From: an uncultured Paracoccaceae bacterium
GTDB taxonomy: Bacteria; Pseudomonadota; Alphaproteobacteria; Rhodobacterales; Rhodobacteraceae
Direction: 5' to 3'
Length of the DNA stretch: 64,000 nucleotides
NCBI GenBank assembly: GCA_947501355.1
Contig: CANMVA010000001.1
Location: 2,503,492 to 2,567,491 of the forward strand
Shown here: positions 1 through 9,001 of the stretch, piece by piece
Numbering within the stretch: the first letter of the stretch is position 1
How the letters are laid out: each line of letters opens with the position of its first letter
Notes under the pieces: generated by a model
Told to the model about the DNA's origin: nothing
What the model saw: only the letters and a program-made list of their open reading frames with translations
The model's database searches: none
Translations under genes and position numbers: made by a program

Positions 1-1549
1 TAAAATCCTAAAAATCCGCGTCCTGTTTTCTTGTCTGATAGTCTTGCTTTTGGCTGTCACACTGTTTGTTGCCCAAAGCATCCCCTTTAGCTTCCTTCCC
101 CCGTCCGACCGCGATCAATTTCAGATACCATTTGAAATCTCCCCAGGATCACCGCCTGAGGAAACTCTAAGGTTCGTTCAGGACCTTTCAGATTTTTTGA
201 ATGATCCGGAAAAGAACCCGGATGTTACAAGCCATGTCGCATATATCGGTTCAGGTGGCCCGCGTTTCATCCTCGGCCTCAATCCGCCAACAGCCGCCAC
301 GCATCGCGCCTTTGTGGTTGTAAACACAAAAGCAGGTTCGGACATTTCGAACATCATCGAGCGCGTCCGACAGCATATCGAAACGACAATGCCCGACGTC
401 GAGGCCAGACCAAAACTCTTCTCATTGGGAGAGACAGACGCTGGAATGGCTGCTCTCAAGATTACCGGAGACGATGCTTCAAAGCTGCGTCAATATGGAG
501 AAACCTTGAAAGATGCCCTGCAGCAAGTCCCCGGGATCGTCGAGGTTCATCACGACTGGGAAGCGATCATTCCCCGGCTCAAGGCAAACATGGATGATGC
601 GCGCATGCTTGCTGCGGGCCTCACGCGTGACAAGATAGCCCGCACGCTCGAGAGCGCGGTGCGCGGTTCAAGCATCACCGTTTATCAAGAACATGATGCG
701 CAGTTGCCTGTGTTCTTCCGAGCACCTGAAAATGAGAGATCAGATTTCGACGCGCTGAGATCGCTGAACATAGAACGAAGTGACGGGCAGATTATTCCAC
801 TTTCCGCCGTCGCAGATTTCGCATTGGTCGGAGAGCCAAGCGTCATACAACGTCATAATCATCAACGGGCCATTACTATATCGGGATTGCACCGTGACAT
901 GACGGCTCAACAACTGGTGGATTACCTGCAGCCAAAAATTGAAACCCTTTCCATGCCTGATGGCTACGAGCTTACCCTTGAGGGAGAGATCCGGGAGGCG
1001 TCTGAGTCCGCTGCCGCCATCACAGAGCATCTGCCACATTGCTTGATTGCGATATTCGGGTTGTTCATCCTTCAATTTAACTCGGTGCGGCGCGCCACGA
1101 TCATCGCAGTGTCAGTGCCGTTCTGTCTTGTTGGGGTCAGTGCCGCACTTTTGCTCACAAGAATGCCCTTCGACTTCATGTCGTTTCTTGGGATCTTCGC
1201 TCTGATCGGCACTATCGTCTCGAATGCCATTCTGGTGATTGAGCGGGTCGACCAACTCCGCTCAGAAGGGCTTAGCCCGCACCAAGCCTTGATCGACGGC
1301 GCAACACAAAGGTTGCGCCCAATCATGCTCACGCAACTGACAACGATCTTGGGGCTGGTTCCCTTAATGCTCGCGTCCGAACCACTGTGGCGATCCTTTA
1401 ATGTCGTCGTGGTTGGCGGCTTGATTGCAGGCACTTTGATAAGTCTGGGGCTGGTTCCGGCACTATATGCTCTGTTCTTCCAAGTTGGCGCATCTGGCGC
1501 CACGAAAGGACGAGCCATGGGCCAAGGAACACTGTCCCAGCCAAGCTAG
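1..1549 (+). CDS. RND-family efflux permease, C-terminal half (cut by the window edge)
   Basis: The reading frame is open back to base 2, so the gene is truncated by the window and the internal TTG at 44 is not its start. The visible part begins with a transmembrane helix (the seventh of an RND protein), then about 290 residues of periplasmic porter domain, then a block of closely spaced hydrophobic helices. The motif SNAILVIERV matches the conserved helix of the AcrB/CzcA-type membrane domain. RND permeases are proton-driven inner-membrane exporters working with a membrane-fusion protein and an outer-membrane channel. The partner genes lie outside the window, so the substrate is unknown. The alpha/beta hydrolase gene starts 20 bases downstream and may be co-transcribed. 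Confidence 0.88.
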   Translation, partial: KILKIRVLFSCLIVLLLAVTLFVAQSIPFSFLPPSDRDQFQIPFEISPGSPPEETLRFVQDLSDFLNDPEKNPDVTSHVAYIGSGGPRFILGLNPPTAATHRAFVVVNTKAGSDISNIIERVRQHIETTMPDVEARPKLFSLGETDAGMAALKITGDDASKLRQYGETLKDALQQVPGIVEVHHDWEAIIPRLKANMDDARMLAAGLTRDKIARTLESAVRGSSITVYQEHDAQLPVFFRAPENERSDFDALRSLNIERSDGQIIPLSAVADFALVGEPSVIQRHNHQRAITISGLHRDMTAQQLVDYLQPKIETLSMPDGYELTLEGEIREASESAAAITEHLPHCLIAIFGLFILQFNSVRRATIIAVSVPFCLVGVSAALLLTRMPFDFMSFLGIFALIGTIVSNAILVIERVDQLRSEGLSPHQALIDGATQRLRPIMLTQLTTILGLVPLMLASEPLWRSFNVVVVGGLIAGTLISLGLVPALYALFFQVGASGATKGRAMGQGTLSQPS

Positions 1550-1568
1550 AACGAACGGGTCTACACAT

Positions 1569-2372
1569 ATGAGATATGTTGCTGTGGAACAGTTTGTGCC
1601 CATTGGGTTTGATCTGCTCGGTCCGAAAACAGGCATCCCGCTTGTGATCTGCCATGGGCTTGGCGCCTATCACATTCAATGGGAGGCCGAAGCCCACAGC
1701 TTTTCCAAGACCCGTCCAGTGCTAAGGATTGATTTGCGGGGTCACGGCGCGTCGGCCGACGTCAGAAACGGAAAACGAAAGGACTACTCAATCACACGCA
1801 TGGCCGAGGATGTCATTGGCGTCATCGAACATTGCGGATTTGAAAAAGTCGACTTTCTGGGCAACTCGTTGGGGGGCATGATCGGTCTTGAGATCATACA
1901 TCGAAAGCCTGAAATCCTTCGCAGCTTGATCACTTGCGGAACAGCCTACCGGTACAAGGTTTCTCCGCTGGTTATCTGGTCAAAGTTTGCAATGTATTAC
2001 CTTCTGGGAAGGTATCTTCCCAGCTTTATCGCGAAACACGCCACGACAAATCCCGCAAAACGGCCGCTTGTCCGTGAGATGTACGCAAATGCCTCCCGAA
2101 GGGTCATGCATCTGATTGACCGAAATATATCCATCTTTGATCGGCAATCAGCAGCAGAATCCTTCCGCGGTCCCATCGTCATATTGCGTGGCGAAGACGA
2201 TACACAGATCAACCACTACCTCGACCCAACGATAGATGCTCTTCTGGGACGAGCGCGTTTTCAGGTCATCGAACTGCCCAATACCGGGCACTTCACAAAC
2301 CTTGACCAACCGGAAGAGTTTGAACGTTCACTCCGACATGCGTTGGAGTATATTGAGCATTCATTTGAATAG
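1569..2372 (+). CDS. alpha/beta hydrolase (3-oxoadipate enol-lactonase-like)
   Basis: A 267-residue single-domain alpha/beta hydrolase. The ATG at 1569 was chosen over the ORF-track start because the upstream extension overlaps the RND gene and carries no family similarity. Visible features are the oxyanion-hole segment HGLG, the nucleophile elbow GNSLGG, an acid in the GEDD segment and the catalytic histidine in NTGHF near the C-terminus. The layout resembles PcaD-like lactonases and related esterases, but the substrate cannot be read from sequence. It directly follows the RND permease, so it may be part of the same transcript. Confidence 0.8.
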   Translation: MRYVAVEQFVPIGFDLLGPKTGIPLVICHGLGAYHIQWEAEAHSFSKTRPVLRIDLRGHGASADVRNGKRKDYSITRMAEDVIGVIEHCGFEKVDFLGNSLGGMIGLEIIHRKPEILRSLITCGTAYRYKVSPLVIWSKFAMYYLLGRYLPSFIAKHATTNPAKRPLVREMYANASRRVMHLIDRNISIFDRQSAAESFRGPIVILRGEDDTQINHYLDPTIDALLGRARFQVIELPNTGHFTNLDQPEEFERSLRHALEYIEHSFE

Positions 2373-2860
2373 ACTGTGCTTTTGGGCTGACAGACTGGCC
2401 GCTGCTGTTAAGAAGAGAAACGTGGCCGCGGCAAAATCTGAACGCATGAGAGAATGACGCCTATCTCCACCTGCGCGATCAGTATCCAGCATTGGATCGT
2501 CTGTGGGGCGGATCGCCCTGATCCTCATCGCGCTTGCTGCTGCTAATGCGCTGCTTGACGAAGACTGATCTGGTCACGCCAGAGTAATTGCCGGAGAGCA
2601 AGAAGGCGGGAACGAGACAGGCGAAACGCAGCACGGCTTGAAACGAGCGACGCCGTCCTGCACAATATGCTCCGGCAAAAAGGGACGTGTTCGCCGAACT
2701 CAGCGACACATTGGTCGCCGTGCAGGTCGTTGGAAACCGCGTTCTTCGGACTTAGATCGAAATACCCGCACGACCGAGAATCGTAACCATAGAAAAGAGG
2801 GCCGAAGACCAGCTCCAAGTGGTTCCCGACCCGCACGCAAACAAAGCGACGCCGCGCAGA
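2373..2860. other. No convincing gene; probably decayed sequence
   Basis: Only short overlapping ORFs occur on both strands, with no frame keeping family similarity for more than a few residues and no clear ribosome binding site. I do not recognise a remnant, RNA or repeat here. It separates the plus-strand hydrolase from the end of the minus-strand DUF3141 gene. Confidence 0.5.
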
Positions 2861-5278
2861 TCATGCGTTTTCCGATCTCTCGGCGTTGGACCCGCCATGT
2901 CGCGCAGATTTGGAACCGGCACCGCTTTTCACGTCATCGATGACCGGAATATCGAGCGTCTTGCATATGTCACGCACCATAGCTTCCAGACCGGGCGAAC
3001 TGTTTTCGACTGATGCAATGATGCGCCGCACAATGTTTACGGCTTGAGCGCGATCAGCGGCGGTCGGAAGTAAGTCGGGCAGCGTGTCCAATGCGCCTTC
3101 AACGTCGAACGCAACGATGATGGTTTGCTCATGGATCAGGCCGCGGCGGGCATCGACCGACAGGTCGCTGAACGGCGCTTCATTCGCGAAAACATGGGCC
3201 CAACGATCCAGCATATCCACCCGGAACGACTGATGACTGTTGGCTAGCAGGATCAGGATGCGCACAATTGCTTCGCCCAGCCCCCCTTGCGCCATATGGG
3301 ACAGAGCCGCCTCCGCCTTTGGTAACTTGCGCAGTGAAAGCCGGTCGGGCAGCGTGCGGCGCGCGGCGTGTTTCTGCCCGAACCACGTAGCCCAGGGCCC
3401 ACCCCAAATCGTGTAGAACGTCGCCTCATACCATGCGTCCCGCAGATCACGGCCCAGATTCATCGCCTGTTCAATACACTCGGCCATCAGGTCTTCAAGC
3501 TGCACATAGGGGTTCTCGGGCATGGCTGGTTTGCGATCGTCGCGCACCTTGTCCACAAGTATCTGAACCCCTTTCATCGCAGGATTACGTGATGAGGCGA
3601 TGGCCCGTTCCAGCCGCAACGGGTGCAGATCCCGCAGGGCTTTCGCACTCATCGGCGTTGACAGCGCCTGCACAAAGGGGCGGCCTACAGCTTCATACAG
3701 ACCCGCCTGCACCTCAGACATATGCGCGGCAGCGGCAAAACTGGTCTCATCATGCCGCCCGTCATCCAGTGCCGCCACATCTTCCAGGCTGCGCTCGACA
3801 AAATGCACCTTGAACTGCTTGTCGAACCCCTCGCCTTCAATACCCTCGACCTGCATCTCGTAAAGGCCGGGCGCCATCGCTTCGACGGTCTCAAGGGTCG
3901 ACGCCATGTGTGTGTGCTCTTTCCGGGCGACCTTGGAAGACACGAAGATCCCCAGATGCCCAACCTCATCATGCAACATGTAGATGATGCGCTGCCCGCG
4001 CAGCTTGATTTCTTGCGTGTCGGCATAGGTTTCGGCGATCCAGTTCAAGGCTTGTTGCGGCGGCGTGATGTTGTCCCCATGGCTTGCAAAGACGAAGATG
4101 GGCGCCTTGACCGCCTTGATGTCGACCGGGTTGCCTGGCTCTAGCTGGGCGGTGTTCTTGACCAGCCGGTTGCCCACGAAAAGCTGCTCGACGGTCCAAA
4201 GGATCTCCGCTTCGTTCAGGATGAAGTACCCACCCCACCAGCGTTCAAAATCAAGAAAGCGCACGAGCCCGCCTTCGGGATCGCGGTACAGATCAAAGTA
4301 TTTCCCAAAGTGATTGCGGCTGGGGTTCAGCAATTCGAAACTCGTCACCAGATTGGCGCCGTCAAACTGGCCCGCACCCAGATCAGACCAGAACATCGGC
4401 TGCCATGCTCCGCCCAAAACCCCGCCATTGTACCGCATCGGGTTCTCACCCACCGCACCGGCCCATGGCGCGACCGGCGCACCGTTCAGGACCAGCGGCC
4501 CGGTCAAATCTGGATTGCAGGCCGCCATCAGCAACGCGGCCCACCCGCCCTGACAATTTCCCGTAACGACCGGTTGCGGGCTGTCCGGATGTCGGGCACG
4601 CACCGTGCGGACAAACCCTGCCTCGGCGTGCATGACATCGGCCAGCGTCTGCCCCGGCACCGGATCACGCTCGAAGCTGACGAAGTAGACCGGATGCCCT
4701 TTCGACAGGGCCACGCCCACCTGGTTATCGGGTTTGAACCCTCCAATACCCGCACCATGGCCGGCACGTGGGTCAATGATGACGTAGGGCCGCTTCGTCT
4801 CGTCCACCTCAACCCCGGCCGGGGGCCGAATGCGCAACAATTGATAGTTGCAAGGGCGATCCAGCGTGGCCCCATCCACAATCACATCGTAGTCATAACT
4901 GAGGACCGGTGGGCACCCCGCCCCTTCATGTTCCAGACAGACATCACCGCGTTCACGTAATGCATCCATGGTGAGGATCATGCGCTGCGTCGCATCGTGC
5001 AGATAGGCTGCAAAGACACCCATCTGCGCCTGCGGGGTGCCGATAATCTGTCCCGCCAATGCACCAAAGCGGTCCATCAACCCATGCGTTCGGTCCCCGT
5101 GATGATCAGCGATCTTTTTGGACTGCAACGCCACAACCCGTGACAGAATGTTTGATTGCAGGCCCAGCTGATCAATATTTTGCGTCAAGAAGTCAGCCGT
5201 TCGATCATGCACAAATGCCACATCCTTGATCAGGTCCGGCCCGATCTGAAATACATCAGCGTGGTCTTTCGGTTTCAT
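2861..5278 (-). CDS. DUF3141 protein, PHA-synthase-like alpha/beta hydrolase
   Basis: An 805-residue protein of the DUF3141 family. The start at 5278 (MKPKDH) is preferred over 5314 because AAGGAG stands just upstream of it. The core resembles poly-hydroxyalkanoate synthases: the nucleophile elbow is GNCQGG (cysteine about residue 242), with a later GDN acid and a GHLG histidine. The long C-terminal helical part is specific to DUF3141. It is the last gene of the V-ATPase strand, 63 bases after subunit A. In other bacteria such proteins are often found near PhaC, FabI and phosphate acyltransferase genes, which occur 10 kb away here. The reaction is unknown; a role in polyester or acyl metabolism is inference. 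Confidence 0.8.
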   Translation of the reverse strand: MKPKDHADVFQIGPDLIKDVAFVHDRTADFLTQNIDQLGLQSNILSRVVALQSKKIADHHGDRTHGLMDRFGALAGQIIGTPQAQMGVFAAYLHDATQRMILTMDALRERGDVCLEHEGAGCPPVLSYDYDVIVDGATLDRPCNYQLLRIRPPAGVEVDETKRPYVIIDPRAGHGAGIGGFKPDNQVGVALSKGHPVYFVSFERDPVPGQTLADVMHAEAGFVRTVRARHPDSPQPVVTGNCQGGWAALLMAACNPDLTGPLVLNGAPVAPWAGAVGENPMRYNGGVLGGAWQPMFWSDLGAGQFDGANLVTSFELLNPSRNHFGKYFDLYRDPEGGLVRFLDFERWWGGYFILNEAEILWTVEQLFVGNRLVKNTAQLEPGNPVDIKAVKAPIFVFASHGDNITPPQQALNWIAETYADTQEIKLRGQRIIYMLHDEVGHLGIFVSSKVARKEHTHMASTLETVEAMAPGLYEMQVEGIEGEGFDKQFKVHFVERSLEDVAALDDGRHDETSFAAAAHMSEVQAGLYEAVGRPFVQALSTPMSAKALRDLHPLRLERAIASSRNPAMKGVQILVDKVRDDRKPAMPENPYVQLEDLMAECIEQAMNLGRDLRDAWYEATFYTIWGGPWATWFGQKHAARRTLPDRLSLRKLPKAEAALSHMAQGGLGEAIVRILILLANSHQSFRVDMLDRWAHVFANEAPFSDLSVDARRGLIHEQTIIVAFDVEGALDTLPDLLPTAADRAQAVNIVRRIIASVENSSPGLEAMVRDICKTLDIPVIDDVKSGAGSKSARHGGSNAERSENA

Positions 5279-5341
5279 GGTGAACTCCTTTGTCAGCGGC
5301 GACGTAGCCGCCACTAATGCGTGATTGGAACGTTCCGTTGC

Positions 5342-7189
5342 TCAAAGCTCGGCAATCTTTGCTTCGATCTGCGCCAGCAGCGACTTGTAGTCCGGCGTGT
5401 CATCCGCCGCGTAGTGGAAGTTCTTGAAAAGTCTGGTGATCTCGGTGAACCAGCTGCGGATCAGACCTTTATTCTCCAGCGTCATCGTCGCATCGACGAC
5501 GCGCTGCATCAGCCCGAACACCCGCTGCTGGCGCTCAAGCGGCGCACAGCTGTCCACGGCATCAAACGCGTCCTGCTGGAGAAAGATCATGTCGACAAAC
5601 AGCGCCTTCTGGAAGGTTACGTAGTCGCCAAGGGTCACACCCTCTTCGCCCGTCACCTTCATCATCTGGCTGATCTGCTCACCCTGCTCCAACAGGGATT
5701 GCAGCGCTTTCACCCTGCTCGTCCAACCCGGTTCGATATGGCGGTCATACCAGTCCGCCATCTGGTCCAGATAGCGTGACCACGACAACAGTGGGTCAAC
5801 AGCGGGGTAGAAGTGTTTGTAGGCACGTTCCGACGACAGGCCGAGAAAGCACTTCACCGTGGACAAGGTGGCCTGCGTCACGGGCTCATCAAAGTTGCCG
5901 CCAGCCGGAGAGACGGTGCCAATCATCGTCAGGCTTCCGATGGCCCCATCCACCCCCTCGATCACCCCGGCCCGCTCATAGAGGCCCTTGATCGAGCTTT
6001 CGAGATAGGCGGGAAATCCCTCCTCGCCCGGGATCTCCTCCAGCCGCCCGCTCGTTTCGCGCATCGCCTGCGCCCAGCGGGAGGTGCTGTCTGCGATCAA
6101 CAGCACATCCAAACCCATCTGACGGTAATACTCTCCCAAGGTGATGCCGGTGAAAATCGACGCCTCGCGCGCGGCCACAGGCATCGACGAGGTGTTGCAG
6201 ATGATGATCGTGCGATCCATCAGGCTCCCGCCCGAGGTCGGGTCGGTCATTTCGGGGTATTCGGTGATGGTCTCGACCACTTCGCCCGCGCGTTCACCGC
6301 ACGCCACGATGATCACGATATCCACCTGCGCATTGCGCGCGATCAGGTTCTGCAACACTGTCTTGCCCGCCCCAAAGGGTCCGGGAATACAGGCCGTCCC
6401 ACCCCGGGCAATGGGAAAGAAGGTGTCAATCAGCCGCTGCGAGGTCAGGACCGGAGTGTCCGGAAACTTGCGCTGCACGGCGCCCGATTTCAGCAAGTCA
6501 CCCGCCATAGGCCGCCGCACCGGCCAACGCTGCGACAGGGGAATGACATATTCCTGCCCTCCGTCAGAGGTCAGGCGTGCCACCGGGTCATTGACGGTCA
6601 CAGCCCCTTTCTGCACCCAGTTGACGGTATAGGTGCCTGTCCAGTTGAACGGCAGCATGATCTTGTGCGCAAAGCGCCCTTCGGGAACCGTCCCGATGGT
6701 CTGGCCCGCAATCACGGTATCCCCAAGTTTCACCGACGGCGTGAACGACCACTTGGCCGCCGGATCCAGCGGGGTCACATCCGCGCCCCGCGGCAGGAAA
6801 ATGCCATAGGCGTTGGCCACCTGCTTCAGCGGTGCCTGCAACCCGTCATAGACGTTCCCCAGCAGCCCCGGCCCAAGCGTGACCGACAAAAGCTGCCCGC
6901 TTTGCACCACCGGATCACTCACGGCGACCCCTTGGGTGCTTTCATACACCTGCGCTTCAGCGGTGTTGCCCCGCACGCGCAATATCTCGGCCTTCAGGCG
7001 CTCCTGACGACCACCTACAGCCAAACGGCTGGGCAGGATGTAGACCATCTCGTTCTTGACCAACGCCCCTGGCGTTCCGTCAGGATTGTCCATGGATTCG
7101 ATCTGAACCAAGCCTTCCTGAACGGCAACGACGCGGGCAGTGGCAGTGTCCGTCTCTGAGTGTCGACCCTTTTTCGCAGCGGCGGTCAT
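5342..7189 (-). CDS. ntpA: V/A-type ATPase catalytic subunit A
   Basis: At 615 residues this has the normal length for the catalytic A subunit of the V1/A1 head. Walker A is GPFGAGKT, and the segment GEEGFPAYL is characteristic of A subunits. The N-terminal beta barrel and the non-homologous insertion (about residues 120-200) are present. It hydrolyses or makes ATP together with subunit B at the head of the rotary complex. Its ATG overlaps the stop of the DUF2764 gene (ATGA), showing translational coupling. It is the last ATPase gene in transcription order, which is unusual (see findings). Confidence 0.97.
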   Translation of the reverse strand: MTAAAKKGRHSETDTATARVVAVQEGLVQIESMDNPDGTPGALVKNEMVYILPSRLAVGGRQERLKAEILRVRGNTAEAQVYESTQGVAVSDPVVQSGQLLSVTLGPGLLGNVYDGLQAPLKQVANAYGIFLPRGADVTPLDPAAKWSFTPSVKLGDTVIAGQTIGTVPEGRFAHKIMLPFNWTGTYTVNWVQKGAVTVNDPVARLTSDGGQEYVIPLSQRWPVRRPMAGDLLKSGAVQRKFPDTPVLTSQRLIDTFFPIARGGTACIPGPFGAGKTVLQNLIARNAQVDIVIIVACGERAGEVVETITEYPEMTDPTSGGSLMDRTIIICNTSSMPVAAREASIFTGITLGEYYRQMGLDVLLIADSTSRWAQAMRETSGRLEEIPGEEGFPAYLESSIKGLYERAGVIEGVDGAIGSLTMIGTVSPAGGNFDEPVTQATLSTVKCFLGLSSERAYKHFYPAVDPLLSWSRYLDQMADWYDRHIEPGWTSRVKALQSLLEQGEQISQMMKVTGEEGVTLGDYVTFQKALFVDMIFLQQDAFDAVDSCAPLERQQRVFGLMQRVVDATMTLENKGLIRSWFTEITRLFKNFHYAADDTPDYKSLLAQIEAKIAEL

Positions 7190-7878
7190 GCTGTGGCTCC
7201 TTCCGCTTGCAGATGGGGGAAATTCTTCAGCGCGTCTTGAGACAGCTCAGCAAAGCGCTGTGCGGCGGCCACGCTGTCGGCCTTGGCCCAGCGGTCAAAG
7301 ATGTTCCATTTCAGCACGTAAATCACGACCGCCTCGAAATCGAAGTGATGGCGGCCTGCATGGCGTTGCAGTTGGCGAAAGGTGACATCCAGCAGATGGC
7401 GTTGCAGACCCAGTGGATCCCCCTGTTCCAGCAGCTTTCCCGCCTGCGGCAACCACGGCAATGACCGCTCAAGACCAAAGGCAGGCTCGTTCCAATTGGC
7501 GACGATCTGCGAGGTTACGACGCCGTGGCCCCAAGCCGTTTCAGGTGGCTTTGCGCCGCCATGCCGAAGCCGCAGCGCGGCCACGGCGGTGCGCAACGCC
7601 ATCCGTTCCTCCACGATGTGAAGCAACGTGCGATATGGTAAATCAGCCATCAGCTCCTTCGCCCGACCAACCAACGTGCCCAGGTCAGACCCCGGATCAT
7701 AGGCAGACCAGCTCAGCAAACGCTCGATCTGCGCAAGTGTCTCCGCATGTGCTTCGCTCAGCGCGGACAGGCGCCTGTTGAGCCGCAAACGGGACAGCGG
7801 GGGCCGCTTTGCAACGAACAACCGCTCCGAACTCGGCAGGCTGGACACCAGCGCGACATAGGCATCGGGATCAGACAT
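7186..7878 (-). CDS. DUF2764 protein of the V-ATPase operon (putative subunit C-like)
   Basis: A 230-residue protein between subunits E and A, starting with the segment YVALVSSLP that fits the DUF2764 family. In spirochaetes and some other bacteria this family occupies the same slot (E - DUF2764 - A) and is assumed to take the place of the stalk subunit C; this is knowledge of gene order, not of a proven function. The protein is helical and soluble with no membrane segment or catalytic motif. It overlaps subunit A by four bases and starts two bases after the subunit E stop codon. Confidence 0.7.
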   Translation of the reverse strand: MSDPDAYVALVSSLPSSERLFVAKRPPLSRLRLNRRLSALSEAHAETLAQIERLLSWSAYDPGSDLGTLVGRAKELMADLPYRTLLHIVEERMALRTAVAALRLRHGGAKPPETAWGHGVVTSQIVANWNEPAFGLERSLPWLPQAGKLLEQGDPLGLQRHLLDVTFRQLQRHAGRHHFDFEAVVIYVLKWNIFDRWAKADSVAAAQRFAELSQDALKNFPHLQAEGATA

Positions 7879-7880
7879 GG

Positions 7881-8558
7881 TTACTTGATCACCCCCTCAA
7901 GCACGGCACGGAACCGGGGCTGCAAATGCTGCATTAGCAGCGCGGCAATGGCCTGATCGGATAGGTCCAGCGCCACGCCATCTTCTCCCGCCTGTGCGCG
8001 GATACCGGCATGCAGATCACTTGCGGCAAACAGCGTGACACCCTCGCGCAGCTGCTCCTGCGCCAGACCCAGCACGTATTTTGTCAACGCCCCGGACTGG
8101 ATATCATCGGCGTTGGCCGTGATCGCGTCTGGTCCGACCACCTCGGATGGCAGGATCACGCTGGCACCGTTTCCCACAGATGCCGCCCGCCCGGCACGAC
8201 CGACAAGCTCAAGCACCATCTGGCGCAGCATCTCGGGGTCCGACATCTCGGCGCTGACCATCCGCTGCACATCCTGTTCGAACTGCGTCATGAGGGTCGA
8301 TTTCATAGTCAGTACGGCATCGCGCATGGCGGTGTTCAGTGCCTCCTCTCCCGCGCGCATGTAGCGGTCTGCGACGCGTTTGGCATCGACCCTGGTTTTC
8401 TCCGCCGACACCTCCGCCTCAGTCAGGATCCGTGCGGCCTCCGCCTGCGCGCCCGCAACCAAACGCTCGGCTTCCGCCGTGCCTGCGGCCACCCCGTCTT
8501 CACGCAACCGCGCGATCAGGGCATCGACACCTCTGGCTGTTTCCTGTTCCATAGCCAT
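7881..8558 (-). CDS. ntpE: V/A-type ATPase peripheral-stalk subunit E
   Basis: About 225 residues. The N-terminal half is a long alanine- and glutamate-rich helix predicted to form a coiled coil; the C-terminal half is a compact domain, as expected for subunit E, which holds the head against rotation. The ATG at 8558 is chosen because it overlaps the subunit K stop (TGATG); the ORF-track start at 8561 is a GTG one codon earlier. No separate subunit G or H partner gene is visible in the operon. Confidence 0.85.
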   Translation of the reverse strand: MAMEQETARGVDALIARLREDGVAAGTAEAERLVAGAQAEAARILTEAEVSAEKTRVDAKRVADRYMRAGEEALNTAMRDAVLTMKSTLMTQFEQDVQRMVSAEMSDPEMLRQMVLELVGRAGRAASVGNGASVILPSEVVGPDAITANADDIQSGALTKYVLGLAQEQLREGVTLFAASDLHAGIRAQAGEDGVALDLSDQAIAALLMQHLQPRFRAVLEGVIK

Positions 8559-9001
8559 CACGCAATCCCCGCACTGATGACCAAAGCAAAGACAAACGCG
8601 AAAACGCCGAAGCCCTCGATGATGGCTGCAGGCGCAAGAGCCAGACCAAAGATTTGCGGCTTCTCTTTCGACGCATTGATCGCCGCGGCGCAGGCCCGCC
8701 CCTGCCAGATGCCCGAATACAGCAGCGCAATACCCGACAGCAGGCCGACCCCGAAGAGGCCACCCGCATTTTCAAGCGTCACCTCACGGTTGAGGGTGAA
8801 CATGATCACGATGCCATAGATTACAAAGGTCGACGGAAAGGCCGAGATGCCGACGAAACGGCCATAGCCCCCCTCGGTCTCGAGCATGGCACCGATACTC
8901 GCCTGCCCGGCAATGGAACAGCCGATGGAACTGGCCACAGAACCAAGGGCCATCGGCGCAAAAATCCCCACCCAGCCCAATGCGATAACGAACTCAGTCA
9001 T
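8558..9001 (-). CDS. ntpK: V/A-type ATPase membrane rotor subunit K
   Basis: A 147-residue protein with four hydrophobic helices, the duplicated-hairpin proteolipid. The start at 9001 overlaps the subunit I stop (ATGA), so the 20-residue ORF-track extension is discarded. The ion-binding glutamate lies in the last helix (AAIIEGF). Compared with the Na+-binding Enterococcus hirae NtpK, the threonine (PST), the glutamine in the WQGR segment and this glutamate are kept, but the glutamine after that threonine is phenylalanine. That change argues for proton rather than sodium coupling, as inference. Confidence 0.93.
   Translation of the reverse strand: MTEFVIALGWVGIFAPMALGSVASSIGCSIAGQASIGAMLETEGGYGRFVGISAFPSTFVIYGIVIMFTLNREVTLENAGGLFGVGLLSGIALLYSGIWQGRACAAAINASKEKPQIFGLALAPAAIIEGFGVFAFVFALVISAGIA

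Noticed and set aside
5813-7159. 448-residue plus-strand ORF
   Set aside because: It is antisense to V-ATPase subunit A, rich in His, Arg and Pro, and has no recognisable domain; a shadow of a GC-rich gene.
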